Positions 1-9,075 of a stretch of 64,000 bases of DNA are shown here, one piece after another (position 1 is the stretch's first letter; every line of letters begins with the position of its first letter). This DNA is from Paenibacillus hamazuiensis. Lineage in GTDB: Bacteria; Bacillota; Bacilli; Paenibacillales; NBRC-103111. Location of the stretch: positions 5,084,001-5,148,000 of the forward strand of contig NZ_JALRMO010000001.1 in assembly GCF_023276405.1 (NCBI RefSeq), written 5' to 3'. The notes under the pieces were generated by a model, which had not been told where the DNA came from, did no database searches, and was given only the letters and a program-made list of their open reading frames with translations. A program made the position numbers and the translations under genes.

Positions 1-1452
1 CAAGCTCGCGAGATTCGCTATGATTTGAACGCAAGTATGCAGTGTTTGTCCGCACGCTTCGCGGCTTTCTTTAATCTGCGCCCAAGGCTTCCGGTCGTCG
101 AAAAATTTGTTCGCCCGGCGGATGGAGGCAAAGATCAGCTCCAGCGCTTCCTTGAAGCGCCCCTGTTCGATCAGTCCGCCGGAAGCGCCGTACAGCTCTT
201 CCAGTTCCCTGATCCACTCTGTATCCTCCCCTCCTCCCGGCACGCGGCCCTCAAACGACTTCGCGATAAAAGCAAGCGTCCGGTTCACAAAGTTGCCGAA
301 CGCGCCGAGCAGTTCCCCGTTGTGGCTGTGAATGAACTCCCGCCACGAAAAATCCGCATCCCGCTTCTCCGGCCCGTTCGCGATCAGGAAATACCGGATC
401 GAATCCGGCTGGTACCGGCTTAACAGATCCGGCACCCATACGGCCCACCCGCGGCTGGTCGAAAACTTTTTCCCCTCCAGCGTCATGTATTCGCAAGAGA
501 CGATCCGGTCCGGCAAATGCAGCCCTCCGGCTCCCAGCAGCAAAGCGGGCCAGATCAGCGTATGAAACGGCACATTGTCTTTGCCATGCACATAATACGC
601 GGTAATATCCCGCCCCTCCCGCCAAAAGGACTCCCAGCTGCCGCCGCTCTGTGCCGCCCACTGTTTGCTTGCCGACAAATACCCGGTGACCGCTTCGAGC
701 CATACGTAAATTTTTTTGTCCTCGAATCCGGGAACGGGCACGTCCACCCCCCATGCCAAATCCCGTGTCGCCGCACGGTCCTGAAGACCTTCCGCCAAAT
801 ATCGCCCGGTCAAATGTACGGCGTTTTCCTTCCATCCTTCGGCGTCCCGCGCATACCGTTCGAGCTCAGCCTGAAAGCGGGAAAGCGCGAGATAAAAATG
901 CTCGGTCGGCCGCTCCACCGGAGAATTGCCGCAAAGCTTGCACGTCTTATCCGTCAAGTCGGCCGGATCGAGCAGGGTGGAGCAATAATCGCACTGGTCT
1001 CCCCGCGCGCGGTTTCCGCAAACCGGACAGGTGCCCTCGACGTACCGGTCCGGCAAAAAACGCCGATCCGTTTCGCAGTACGTCTGCGGAACGGTTTTTT
1101 TGTACAAATAACCTTTTTCGAGCAGCTGCACGAACAGCTCCTGAACGACCCCATGATGAAACGGCTGATCCGTACGGGTGTACAGGTCGAACGTAAAGCC
1201 GAGCCGTTCGAAGCAGTCGAGAAACTCCCGGTGGTACCGGTCCGCGATATCGCCGGGAGACACGCCTTCCTGAATCGCCTGAACGGCGACAGGCGTACCG
1301 TGGCAGTCGCTTCCCGACACATACAGAACGTCCTCTCCCTTCAGACGAAAATAACGCGCCAGCACATCCCCGGGCAATAAACTGGCGAGCCGCCCCAGAT
1401 GCAGCGAGCCGTTCGCATAAGGCCACGCTCCGCCGATAAATATGTTAGTCAT
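1..1452 (-). CDS. metG: Methionyl-tRNA synthetase, zinc-knuckle type (3' end outside window)
   Basis: Charges tRNA-Met with methionine in the cytosol. The frame opens at an ATG preceded by AAGGAGG and stays open to the window edge, giving the first 484 codons; the anticodon-binding end is cut off. The N-terminus reads [16 protein letters not shown], the class I nucleotide-binding region, and GKKFSTSR stands where KMSKS is usual. The connective domain has three CxxC pairs (CPVC, CDYC, CKLC) about residues 135-165, typical of zinc-binding MetRS. The HIGH box reads HLGR, so its last histidine is replaced. The KFSTS form and zinc knuckles resemble the second MetRS type found in some Bacillales rather than Bacillus subtilis MetS; that subtype call is from memory. 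A Met T-box lies directly upstream. Confidence 0.93.
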   Translation of the reverse strand, partial: MTNIFIGGAWPYANGSLHLGRLASLLPGDVLARYFRLKGEDVLYVSGSDCHGTPVAVQAIQEGVSPGDIADRYHREFLDCFERLGFTFDLYTRTDQPFHHGVVQELFVQLLEKGYLYKKTVPQTYCETDRRFLPDRYVEGTCPVCGNRARGDQCDYCSTLLDPADLTDKTCKLCGNSPVERPTEHFYLALSRFQAELERYARDAEGWKENAVHLTGRYLAEGLQDRAATRDLAWGVDVPVPGFEDKKIYVWLEAVTGYLSASKQWAAQSGGSWESFWREGRDITAYYVHGKDNVPFHTLIWPALLLGAGGLHLPDRIVSCEYMTLEGKKFSTSRGWAVWVPDLLSRYQPDSIRYFLIANGPEKRDADFSWREFIHSHNGELLGAFGNFVNRTLAFIAKSFEGRVPGGGEDTEWIRELEELYGASGGLIEQGRFKEALELIFASIRRANKFFDDRKPWAQIKESREACGQTLHTCVQIIANLASL

Positions 1453-1564
1453 AGTCACCAACCTCCTTTTTAGTAAAACGCGATGGGGAAATGCCGATTG
1501 AACGAAGCGGTCGCATATCCCCGGAGTGACCGGTCTTTTTCAATCCGGCTTTTCGCCCGCGCGA

Positions 1565-1850
1565 AAAACAAAAAAGCCCTCATCCCCAAAGGGACGAGAG
1601 CTTGCACTCACGCGGTACCACCCAATTTCATCAATGCCTTGCGGCATTCACCTCTTCAGGTACGCCGCGGCATCGCGATTATACCCTAGCACGTTAACGG
1701 GTGCAGGCTCCGGCGCAGCCTACAACCGGATGAGGTTTCGGTGCGCAGCTCTGAGACCATATTCCCAAGGTTATTCCTTACCCCTTTTCACCCACCGGGG
1801 CTCTCTGTAAAAGACATCGCCTTGGTACTCTTTCTCTTCGCAGCTTTTAT
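1565..1850 (-). ncRNA. T-box riboswitch leader of metG
   Basis: Senses uncharged tRNA-Met and controls read-through into the synthetase gene. On the minus strand the leader has an AG-box-like AAGAGAAAGAGTACC near 1822-1838, a specifier region containing GGGAATATGGTC near 1755-1768 (specifier AUG, fitting the gene), the T-box core GGGTGGTACCGCG at 1611-1623 that pairs with the tRNA acceptor end, and a terminator hairpin just after it. All elements are in canonical order. The specifier assignment was made by eye. Confidence 0.95.
1570..1603 (-). terminator. T-box intrinsic terminator
   Basis: On the minus strand AAGCTCTCGTCCC pairs with GGGGATGAGGGCTT, followed by a T run. It competes with the antiterminator formed by the T-box core immediately upstream. 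Confidence 0.9.
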
Positions 1851-1873
1851 TCGGAATATTCAAGTTATTCGGA

Positions 1874-1902
1874 ATTATACGGGACCGTTTTGGCAAAGTC
1901 AA
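1874..1902 (-). promoter_or_regulatory. Sigma-A promoter of metG
   Basis: On the minus strand TTGACT (1897-1902) and a perfect TATAAT (1874-1879) are separated by 17 bp, about 25 bp upstream of the first T-box stem. Nothing else is recognised between here and the divergent gene. Confidence 0.85.
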
Positions 1903-2003
1903 GAAAAAATGGATGCCTCCGCGTTTTCCGGCCGCAACATTTTTTTAACCTCCATCGTCTAAGTAGTTGCAACCAATCGTGGTTAATAATGGGAGGTAGT
2001 ATT

Positions 2004-4433
2004 GTGAAAACAAGAAAGACAGTTTGTATTGTCGGGCTCAGTTCAGCCATTTTGCTGTCCGGGGCGCTGCCTGCAGCGGCCGAAGCCATCGGCCAGACGT
2101 TACCGGCGTCTCCATCGGCACCGATCATGAAAATGCCGGCTGTATCGCAGGACGATGCTTCGCAGCAAAGCGCCGCCGTCGACGCCAAGGTTTCCAAAGA
2201 CGATGCGGTCTCGATTGCCCGCAAGCAATTCGACCTTTCCGGCGAGTATACGGTGGAAAACGTCAGCTTCAATTCGTATTTCGGCAACCTCGGACTGAAA
2301 AAACCTTCCTGGCAGCTTTCTTTCGTAAAGAAAAACCAGGACCGTTATCTGGAATCGATCAATGTGACGCTGGACGCGAATTCGGGTAAAATCCTTCAAT
2401 ATAACCGGTACAACAGCGACCCGACAAGACGCGTCGTCTACCCGCCGCAAACCGATTTCCAGCATGCCAAGCAAATCGCTTCCGACTATCTGCAAAAAAC
2501 GGCTCCGGAGGAGATGAAGACGGCCCGCTACAACGATATGTTCGAAAGCGGCTTTAAAACGCCGCTGCAGGGAGAGGTCCGCTACCAAATCCGCTATGAC
2601 CGAACGGTTAACGGCATTCCTTTTCCCCAGCAGTACGTCAACGTCGAAGTAGACGGAACCGGCGCCATTGTCGGCTACCAAAATTATTGGGATGACTCTC
2701 TTGAGTTCCCGAAAGCGGACAATGTGATCGGCCAGGAACAGGCGGAGAAAACGATCCGTTCCGAAGCCGACATTTCGCTGATGTACACGCTGCCTTACCA
2801 GCGCGGGAAAAACGACGACCTGATCACGGCTTATCAAGCTACGCTGCCTACGCTCGATGCGGTGACCGGCAAGCCGTGGAATATTCAAAACGGCGCCCCG
2901 CAGGTGAAGAAGGATCGCAAGCCGCTCGCCGATAAGCCGCAAGCGGAAAAGCCTTCCGGTGACAAAGCGCTGACCAAGGAGCAGGCGATCGAGACGGTGA
3001 CCGCCGCATTCGGGCTGCCGGAAGGAGCCAAGCTGGAGGATGCGTCCTATAATGAATACAACGATCCGAATAATCCTTCAGCCGGCGGAACCTGGAATAT
3101 CCGTTGGAACGTCGGCGGCGATTCCACAGGCAAGTTCATGCCGTCAGGCGATTCGATCTGGGCGGTGGTAAGCGCGAAAACCGGGGAAATCCGCAGCTAT
3201 AACCGCAGCTTCGGTGGCCCCGTACCGCTGCCGGTACAGGCTCAGGAGAAAAATGCGGAGTCGGCATCGGCGGCAAACGCCGGCTTAACGGAGGAGCAGG
3301 CGAAGGATCGCGCTGTGGGCGCCATCCGGAAGCTGATGCCGTATTATTTGCATGAGCTTGCGCTGTACTCCACAAACGAGCTGCCGATAATGGCCGTCAA
3401 GATGGACAACTCGTCTGGTTATCAATTTTTCTTCAAACGGGTGATTGATGGCGTCGAGGCCAATTACGAAGGCGTAAACGTGACCGTGAACCGGAACACC
3501 GGAGACATCGTCTCCTTCGATAACAGCATCTCGCAGATCGCATATCCGGCCGCGAAGCCGCAGACGATTTCCTTGGAAAAAGCGACGGAGCTCCTGCTGT
3601 CGCAATACCGGATCGAGCTCCAATATGCCGTCGAATATAAAAATCCCGACACTCCGTCCGCTGCTATACCGGTCGAAAAATACAACGTCATGGTTGCCGC
3701 CGGCAAAATCGCTCCCGAACCCGGCACCGCCAGCCTGAAGCTCGTTTACGCACCCGTCTCGAAGCTTGGCGCCGCGCAGTACGACAGCATGCTGGACGCC
3801 GTATCCGGAGAATGGCGCAACCGGAACACCGGAGAAATTACCAAGATGGGACAGACGGAAATTACCGACATTCAAGGACACGCTTCCGAACGGGCGCTGC
3901 GGCTGATGGCCGAATACGGAGCGCTGGATGTGAGGGACGGCAAAATCAATCCGGAACAGACAATGACCCGCGGCGAAATGATCAAAATGCTGATCATCGC
4001 ACTGAACGGCGGTTATTTTCAGCCGTATTACGGCGCAGGCCGGGCCGCTTCGTTCAGCGACGTCAAGAAAGATTCCGACTACTTCGCATATGTGGAGGCA
4101 GCCGTCGACCGGCGTTTGATCGATCCTTCCGCGAGCGGCGAGTTCCGACCGGAAGAAAAAATGAACCGCGAGGACCTCGCGCAGCTGTACGCGCGGGCGC
4201 TCGGTTACTACCAACTGGCGCAGGTGCCGAACATGTTCCAGTTGAATGCTTCCGACAGCGCGCAAATCCAGCAGCCGGGCATAGCGGCCGTCGTCGCCAA
4301 TTTGGGCATTATGCCAACCATAAGCGGCGAATTCCAGCCTAAAGCTGCGGTCACCCGCGCCGAGGCTGCGGCAAGCTTTTACCGCTATTTGCAGAAGCGC
4401 TCCGAGCTGCAGGATCCGTGGCCCCGGTACTAG
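2004..4433 (+). CDS. Exported YcdB/YcdC-like protein with S-layer homology repeats
   Basis: Predicted wall-associated protein of 809 aa. GTG was chosen because GGGAGG stands 7 bp upstream and the first residues form a Sec signal (basic KTRK, hydrophobic stretch, ALPAAAEA cleavage region). Residues ~55-610 contain PepSY/YcdB-type units that begin with helices such as KDDAVSIARKQF, LTKEQAIETVTAAF and LTEEQAKDRAVGAI, each followed by beta strands including YNRYNS and YNRSFGG. Residues ~619-805 hold three SLH repeats, with TRGEMIKML, NREDLAQLYARAL and TRAEAAASFYRYL marking each repeat, which bind pyruvylated cell-wall polymer. PepSY/YcdB domains are suggested to modulate proteases, but the role here is unknown. 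A terminator follows the stop. Confidence 0.85.
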   Translation: MKTRKTVCIVGLSSAILLSGALPAAAEAIGQTLPASPSAPIMKMPAVSQDDASQQSAAVDAKVSKDDAVSIARKQFDLSGEYTVENVSFNSYFGNLGLKKPSWQLSFVKKNQDRYLESINVTLDANSGKILQYNRYNSDPTRRVVYPPQTDFQHAKQIASDYLQKTAPEEMKTARYNDMFESGFKTPLQGEVRYQIRYDRTVNGIPFPQQYVNVEVDGTGAIVGYQNYWDDSLEFPKADNVIGQEQAEKTIRSEADISLMYTLPYQRGKNDDLITAYQATLPTLDAVTGKPWNIQNGAPQVKKDRKPLADKPQAEKPSGDKALTKEQAIETVTAAFGLPEGAKLEDASYNEYNDPNNPSAGGTWNIRWNVGGDSTGKFMPSGDSIWAVVSAKTGEIRSYNRSFGGPVPLPVQAQEKNAESASAANAGLTEEQAKDRAVGAIRKLMPYYLHELALYSTNELPIMAVKMDNSSGYQFFFKRVIDGVEANYEGVNVTVNRNTGDIVSFDNSISQIAYPAAKPQTISLEKATELLLSQYRIELQYAVEYKNPDTPSAAIPVEKYNVMVAAGKIAPEPGTASLKLVYAPVSKLGAAQYDSMLDAVSGEWRNRNTGEITKMGQTEITDIQGHASERALRLMAEYGALDVRDGKINPEQTMTRGEMIKMLIIALNGGYFQPYYGAGRAASFSDVKKDSDYFAYVEAAVDRRLIDPSASGEFRPEEKMNREDLAQLYARALGYYQLAQVPNMFQLNASDSAQIQQPGIAAVVANLGIMPTISGEFQPKAAVTRAEAAASFYRYLQKRSELQDPWPRY

Positions 4434-4489
4434 TTTCGGGTAACTCTCGTTGAAGCTTGCTTCGCATCGTTTCCTAGGCAAGAAAACAG

Positions 4490-4518
4490 ATCGGGCCCTC
4501 ATCGGGGGCCCGATTTTG
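4490..4518 (+). terminator. Intrinsic terminator after the SLH protein gene
   Basis: ATCGGGCCC pairs with GGGCCCGAT around a short loop, followed by TTTT. It separates this gene from the convergent toxin-antitoxin pair. Confidence 0.8.
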
Positions 4519-4529
4519 CTGATTATATA

Positions 4530-4865
4530 TCAGGCCAATATGGACCTTACATTCCGCAGAACACTTCTCATGAAATCAGAATCCGTTGAAGCATTGCCCA
4601 CAATCTTAATTTTCCGTTTGGTTACGTCCAAGCTCTTAAACTGATCCGTTAAAACAACCCCTGTAAACGGAAGTCCTTCCGGAAGCGGTACTTCAAAAGC
4701 ATAGTCTTTGGCTTGGCTCGTAATGGGACACACCACAGCAAAGCCGGTTAATTCATTAAAGTTTGATTCGGACAGTACAAGTCCAGGACGACGGCCGGCT
4801 TGTTCTCGTCCGGATTGCGGATCAAAATCCAACCAAATGAGATCCCCGCGTGACGGTATACTCAA
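4530..4865 (-). CDS. Type II toxin, MazF/PemK family endoribonuclease
   Basis: Predicted sequence-specific mRNA interferase of 111 aa, the normal size for the family. The N-terminus PSRGDLIWLDFDPQSGREQ-AGRRPGLVLS is the MazF/PemK hallmark: GD near the start, then G-REQxGRRP and the RP-VLS strand. VCPITS and LTDQFKSLD match the following conserved strands. The conserved arginine and threonine/serine positions are present, so it looks active. Its ATG overlaps the antitoxin stop by four bases (ATGA), implying translational coupling. Confidence 0.93.
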   Translation of the reverse strand: MSIPSRGDLIWLDFDPQSGREQAGRRPGLVLSESNFNELTGFAVVCPITSQAKDYAFEVPLPEGLPFTGVVLTDQFKSLDVTKRKIKIVGNASTDSDFMRSVLRNVRSILA

Positions 4866-5140
4866 ATCTTTTCTTCTCCTTCGATTCCAAAGTCAACTTC
4901 TTCGTGTCGCGGTGAATCCGGTTTAATTTTTGAAAGAAGCATTCGTAAATGTTCACGCAAATCTTCGCTGGATTCTTCCTGATGGATCGGGCGAAGCAGA
5001 ATATGATTATCCGCTGTCAGGATAATCTCCAGCTCGGCCCCTTCATCCAAATTAAGACGCTTTAAAAATTGGTTCGGAATGCGTACAGCGCTGCTATTTC
5101 CCCATTTGCTGAGTGTGGCGGTAGTCATCATGAGGATCAT
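4862..5140 (-). CDS. MazE/AbrB-type antitoxin
   Basis: Predicted DNA-binding antitoxin of 92 aa. The ATG at 5140 was preferred over an upstream in-frame start because AAGGAAAGG lies just before it. The N-terminus TATLSKWGNSSAVRIPNQFL is the swapped-hairpin AbrB/MazE fold that dimerises and binds the operator. The acidic C-terminal tail (EESSEDLREHLRMLL, then EEVDFGIEGEEK) is the part expected to wrap around the toxin. It lies upstream of and overlaps the toxin gene; both face an inverted repeat likely to be the autoregulatory operator. Confidence 0.9.
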   Translation of the reverse strand: MILMMTTATLSKWGNSSAVRIPNQFLKRLNLDEGAELEIILTADNHILLRPIHQEESSEDLREHLRMLLSKIKPDSPRHEEVDFGIEGEEKI

Positions 5141-5184
5141 GTCCTTTCCTTCTTTATAAGACAATCATACATCATCCTCTCTAA

Positions 5185-5209
5185 AATGTATATCTTTTGG
5201 ATATACATT
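5185..5209. promoter_or_regulatory. Palindromic operator upstream of the antitoxin gene
   Basis: A perfect inverted repeat: AATGTATATC, five-base spacer TTTTG, GATATACATT. It lies 45-69 bp upstream of the antitoxin start, the expected site for MazE-family autoregulation. Binding by this antitoxin is inferred. Confidence 0.65.
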
Positions 5210-5350
5210 GATCATATCCAATAATCCGCTATACTATTCCAATTTTAGAACGGGAATTTTCATTTTAGGCCGCTCCGAACCGCTTGCAACTTTTTCCTTA
5301 AATGAAACGTCGTTACATATATGAATTTGTGACGGGGAGAGCAAAAGCTC

Positions 5351-6460
5351 ATGAAAGCATGGACGGTACAGTCGGGAATTGCAATGGCTTTGGTGCTAGC
5401 AGGTTGTTCCGCACAAACGCCGATTAATCAAACTCAAAGCTTCGACAGTATCGCAAAGGCGGCTTCGGTTCAAAACCCGAACGTTCCGAAACAAGGGAAT
5501 GCGTCAACGCCTGCACCGACGTCGACGCCGTCGCCCACTCCAACGCCGGCTCCGGAACCGACGGAAGAAAAGAACCGGCAGCGGACACAGCCGATTACGC
5601 TGTATGAAGTCGATTTATCGGAGTTTGATATGAAAACAAGCGAGATTCCGAGGTATGACAAAGGCCTTATTACATACTGGACGGACGCCGAAACCCAAAG
5701 TTTTAACGAAGGTCACAGCGTAACATGGGGCGATCCGTTGGTTCGTACCCTTCTTGGGATCCCTAACCTAATCCCATACAATTATGTGCAGGACCGGACG
5801 ATCGACAAACAATTAAACGAAGCTCAGGGAGGGACCTTCTATAAAACGTTTACGGTAACGACCGCAAACGGCATTGTCTTTACAAAAAAGCCTTACGACG
5901 AAAAAACGGGTACGACCGAAGTTGACGTAACTGTCCCCCGTTGGGGCACTTATGCCGTCACCTTGAAACACGGCAGCGATTCGGCCATTCAGATCATTCA
6001 AAAAATCACGTATGAGCGCGGCCCGGCGGATCGGCCTTCCGGGAGCATCACCATACTCGATTTGGATAACCGTTGGTTTGAAAGAAAAACAAGCGAAATT
6101 CCCGCTTATCATAAAGGGAAATTCGATTACTTCGAACAGGGCTCCGTAGACAGTCATAACCGGGGGTCCGGCGTCTCTTGGAGCGACCCGCTCGTTCAAG
6201 GAATGCTGGGCATATCCAACCTAATTCCTTTCAATTACCTTGCGGACGAAGCGAATGCCATCGGCAAGCAATTATCCGAAGGAAAAGAGACGGTCACAAC
6301 TTCGCAAGGCATCATGTTTACAATGAAAACCGACCGAAACGAACGGCCTGCGATAATGGAAGCGAAAGTGCCTAATTGGGGCACTTACACCGTCACGCTG
6401 AATAGCGGCACGGATTCGGGGATTGCGATCATCCAAAAAATCGTTTTCGAAGCCGAATAG
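5351..6460 (+). CDS. Lipoprotein with two tandem copies of an unrecognised ~140-aa domain
   Basis: Surface lipoprotein of unknown function, 369 aa. The signal peptide ends in the lipobox LAGC with Cys19 as lipid anchor. Residues ~45-77 are a Pro/Thr linker (TPSPTPTPAPEP). Two homologous domains follow, at ~81-222 and ~232-367. Shared landmarks are KTSEIPxYxKG, the pair VTWGDPLV / VSWSDPLV, LGIPNLIPYNY / LGISNLIPFNY, WGTYAVTL / WGTYTVTL and a closing SAIQIIQKI / SGIAIIQKI. I do not recognise the domain. The internal duplication is the clearest fact. A strong terminator follows. A short GAGC-AAAA-GCTC hairpin sits between the ribosome site and ATG. Confidence 0.8.
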   Translation: MKAWTVQSGIAMALVLAGCSAQTPINQTQSFDSIAKAASVQNPNVPKQGNASTPAPTSTPSPTPTPAPEPTEEKNRQRTQPITLYEVDLSEFDMKTSEIPRYDKGLITYWTDAETQSFNEGHSVTWGDPLVRTLLGIPNLIPYNYVQDRTIDKQLNEAQGGTFYKTFTVTTANGIVFTKKPYDEKTGTTEVDVTVPRWGTYAVTLKHGSDSAIQIIQKITYERGPADRPSGSITILDLDNRWFERKTSEIPAYHKGKFDYFEQGSVDSHNRGSGVSWSDPLVQGMLGISNLIPFNYLADEANAIGKQLSEGKETVTTSQGIMFTMKTDRNERPAIMEAKVPNWGTYTVTLNSGTDSGIAIIQKIVFEAE

Positions 6461-6476
6461 GAATCTTTCCGAGGAG

Positions 6477-6518
6477 AAAAAGGATCGCTGTGCCCCGGTG
6501 GCGCAGCGATCCTTTTTT
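6477..6518. terminator. Bidirectional terminator between the lipoprotein gene and frlB
   Basis: AAAAAGGATCGCTG and CAGCGATCCTTTTTT form a long stem with A and T tracts on both sides, so it can serve both convergent genes. Confidence 0.88.
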
Positions 6519-6527
6519 AGTCTTCCA

Positions 6528-7532
6528 TCAATATGGCACCTTGAACATATAACGTCTCGTTTCGAGCGGATGGTTTGTCTCCGCGGCGAGGGCGACGGCG
6601 TACACGCGAAGCACGAAGTTCAGCACAAGCGGAGCCAGGTATCCTTTCAGTTCTTCGTCGACACCCGTCAGGTCGAAATCCTTCGCATCAAGCACGAGCA
6701 GCTTTTCGCCGTACTGCTTGAGGAAGGTCAGCGCGCGCTCCTCCAGCGGGCGGGTTTCGTCGAGGCCCATGAGCAGCACGAACGGAACGTTTTTGTCGAG
6801 AATTTCGAACGGACCGTGGAAAAACTCGCCGGCATGAATCGCATGGGAATGAATCCACTGCATCTCCATCAGGATGCAAATCGCAAAGGAGTAAGCGATG
6901 CCGTAATTGGAGCCGCTGGCCATCGTATAAATGACCTTTTCGTCCTTGTATTCCTTCGCATAAGCTTTGGCTTTCTCCGCGTATTGCGCCTTCGCTTTTT
7001 GGAACACGGCGTCCAGACTGTTCAGGCTGTTCAGCAGCTTCTCGTATTTTTTATTGCCTTCCTTCACGTAAAGCAGGCCCATCGACAGACGGTAAAGAAT
7101 GGCATAGTTCATAATTTCCGGATGCGGGTCGAGCTGGCCCGGAGGCGCCCAGCTGTAGTTGACGATAAAATCGGACTCGTCCGCGAGCGGTGCCGTTTCC
7201 ACATACATGAGCGATACGGTCAAAGCGCCTTTGCTTTTGGCAAATTTCGCAGCTTCGGTCGTCTCCGGCGTCTTTCCTTTGTGCGAGCACAAAATAACGA
7301 GGGAATTCGGACCGAGCGTTGCCGGATTGCGGTGAATGAATTCGTTGGAGCTGTAAATTTCCGCAGTGATCGTCGACGATTCGCGGTCCAGAAAATATTT
7401 GCTCGGATACATCAAAGCCGAAGATCCGCCGCAAGCTACGAAAAATACGCGGTTGATCGCCCTTTCCTTGTACGCCTGCAAAATTGTGTCCACCTGGGAT
7501 TGCGCGTTCGTTACCAAATTCGATACGGTCAT
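6528..7532 (-). CDS. frlB: Fructosamine-6-phosphate deglycase (SIS family)
   Basis: Splits a fructosamine 6-phosphate (for example fructoselysine- or fructose-aspartate-6-phosphate) into glucose 6-phosphate and the free amine or amino acid in the cytosol. The 334-aa protein matches Bacillus FrlB closely as I remember it: FFVACGGSSALMYPSKYFLD, SLVILCSHKGKTPET, YTMASGSNYGIAYSF, MEMQWIHSHAIHAGEF-FHGPFEI and the end HPLETRRYMFKVPY. The start is set by GGAGGG 7 bp upstream. Being last in the minus-strand locus with its own promoter, it can be expressed apart from the upstream operon. The amino acid released here is argued to be aspartate because asparaginase and aspartase flank it. Confidence 0.93.
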   Translation of the reverse strand: MTVSNLVTNAQSQVDTILQAYKERAINRVFFVACGGSSALMYPSKYFLDRESSTITAEIYSSNEFIHRNPATLGPNSLVILCSHKGKTPETTEAAKFAKSKGALTVSLMYVETAPLADESDFIVNYSWAPPGQLDPHPEIMNYAILYRLSMGLLYVKEGNKKYEKLLNSLNSLDAVFQKAKAQYAEKAKAYAKEYKDEKVIYTMASGSNYGIAYSFAICILMEMQWIHSHAIHAGEFFHGPFEILDKNVPFVLLMGLDETRPLEERALTFLKQYGEKLLVLDAKDFDLTGVDEELKGYLAPLVLNFVLRVYAVALAAETNHPLETRRYMFKVPY

Positions 7533-7552
7533 GATGTTTCCCTCCAGATATT

Positions 7553-7604
7553 TGTTATATAACATTATATAATATCTTATAACATTTAATTTTTCTCGAG
7601 TCAA
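7553..7604 (-). promoter_or_regulatory. Promoter and operator of frlB
   Basis: On the minus strand TTGACT (7599-7604), 17-bp spacing, TATAAG (7576-7581). Downstream of the -10 lies a perfect 12-bp palindrome TGTTATATAACA (7553-7564), and a second TGTTATA overlaps the -10 box. The placement suits repression by the GntR-type regulator of this locus (inference). Confidence 0.75.
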
Positions 7605-7631
7605 TAACAATTTCAATTTTTCGCGACAGGT

Positions 7632-9044
7632 TTATGTATCGTCGCGCCCCGCAATGCCGGGCTCCGTCATCCGGTACGGGTCGAGAATGCGGTCGAGCTC
7701 ATCTTCATCCAGCACATTGTACAAGAGACAAAGCGAACGGACGGATTGGCCCGTCGTGATCGCCTCATGCGCGATTCTCGCCGCCGTCTCGTAGCCGAGA
7801 TGCGGGTTCAACGCTGTGATGATGCCGACACTTTGATCGACATACGACCTGCAGCGCTCCTCATTGGCGGTAATTCCCTCGACGCAGTGCGTCCTGAACA
7901 CGCCCCACGCCTGGTTCATGATCGTAAGCGACTGGAGCAGATTAAACACGAGCACCGGCTCCATTACGTTCAGCTCCAGCTGCCCCGCTTCCGAAGCGAG
8001 ACAGACCGTGTGGTCGCTTCCGATCACCTGAAACGCCACCTGATTCACGACCTCGCACATGACCGGATTTACTTTTCCGGGCATGATCGAAGAGCCGGGC
8101 TGGCGCGCAGGCAGGCTGATTTCCGCGAGGCCCGCGCGCGGACCGGAAGCCATCAGGCGAAGATCGTTCGCCACCTTGGACATGTTGATCGCGTTGATTT
8201 TGAGCGCGGCCGACACTTCGGTATAGGCGTCCGTATTTTGCGTCGCATCGGGGAGATGCTCCGCTCCTTTCAGCGGATAGCCGCTGAGGTCGGCCAACAG
8301 GTCCACGACGCGCCGGATATACCGAGGATCGGCGTTCAGACCGGTGCCGACGGCGGTCGCCCCCATGTTGATCTCGTACAGGTGCCCCTTCGTTTGCCGG
8401 ATTCGCTTCATGTCCCGCGCAAGCACCCGACTGTAGGCGGCGAACTCTTGTCCGAGGCGAATCGGGACCGCGTCCTGCAGATGGGTGCGGCCCATTTTGA
8501 TAATGCCGTCGAATTGCTGCGCTTTTCTCACAAACGCCGCTTGGAGCAGCTCCATCGTCTCCAGCAGCCTGTCGATCATGGATAAGACGGCAATATGTAT
8601 GGCCGTAGGAAAGCTGTCATTGGTCGATTGCGACATGTTGACGTGCGAATTCGGGCTCAGCATGAAATAATCGCCCTTGCTTCCGCCCAGCAGCTCAATC
8701 GCGCGGTTCGCGATCACTTCGTTGGCGTTCATGTTGATCGATGTGCCGGCGCCTCCCTGGATCGGGTCGACGATAAACTGATGGTCCCATTTGCCGTCCA
8801 TTACTTCTCCCGCCGCCTGCACAATCGCCAGGCCGAGCCTCCCGCCGAGCCGCTTCGTTTCCATATTGGCGAGCGCCGCCGCTTTTTTCACCATCCCCAT
8901 CGCCCGGATTAGCTCGCTGTGGATGCGATAGCCGGTAATCGGAAAATTATCGACCGCCCGCAGCGTCTGAATGCCGTAATAAGCGTCTTGCGGGACTTCC
9001 TTCTCTCCCAGAAAATCCCGCTCTATCCGTATGGTCGTGTTCAC
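7632..9044 (-). CDS. aspA: Aspartate ammonia-lyase (aspartase)
   Basis: Converts aspartate to fumarate and ammonia. The 470-aa protein has the fumarase/aspartase signature GSSIMPGKVNPVMCEVVNQ, the preceding GGAGTSINMNANEVIANRA and MSQSTNDSFPTA segments, and the C-terminal ASEAGQLELNVMEPV and EGITANEERC blocks that fit aspartase better than class II fumarase. GTG start chosen because AAGGGGGAG precedes it by six bases. In this locus it would consume aspartate released by the deglycase or by asparaginase. A terminator-like hairpin separates it from the MFS gene, so it may be partly independent. The fumarase alternative is less likely. Confidence 0.88.
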   Translation of the reverse strand: MNTTIRIERDFLGEKEVPQDAYYGIQTLRAVDNFPITGYRIHSELIRAMGMVKKAAALANMETKRLGGRLGLAIVQAAGEVMDGKWDHQFIVDPIQGGAGTSINMNANEVIANRAIELLGGSKGDYFMLSPNSHVNMSQSTNDSFPTAIHIAVLSMIDRLLETMELLQAAFVRKAQQFDGIIKMGRTHLQDAVPIRLGQEFAAYSRVLARDMKRIRQTKGHLYEINMGATAVGTGLNADPRYIRRVVDLLADLSGYPLKGAEHLPDATQNTDAYTEVSAALKINAINMSKVANDLRLMASGPRAGLAEISLPARQPGSSIMPGKVNPVMCEVVNQVAFQVIGSDHTVCLASEAGQLELNVMEPVLVFNLLQSLTIMNQAWGVFRTHCVEGITANEERCRSYVDQSVGIITALNPHLGYETAARIAHEAITTGQSVRSLCLLYNVLDEDELDRILDPYRMTEPGIAGRDDT

Positions 9045-9075
9045 GTGAAACTCCCCCTTCGTGCTGCATTCCGGC

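Noticed and set aside
3285-4502. Minus-strand frame opposite the SLH protein
   Set aside because: Shadow of the SLH gene; extends across its terminator.
7632-9044. Class II fumarase
   Set aside because: C-terminal blocks and the asparaginase/deglycase context fit aspartase better.
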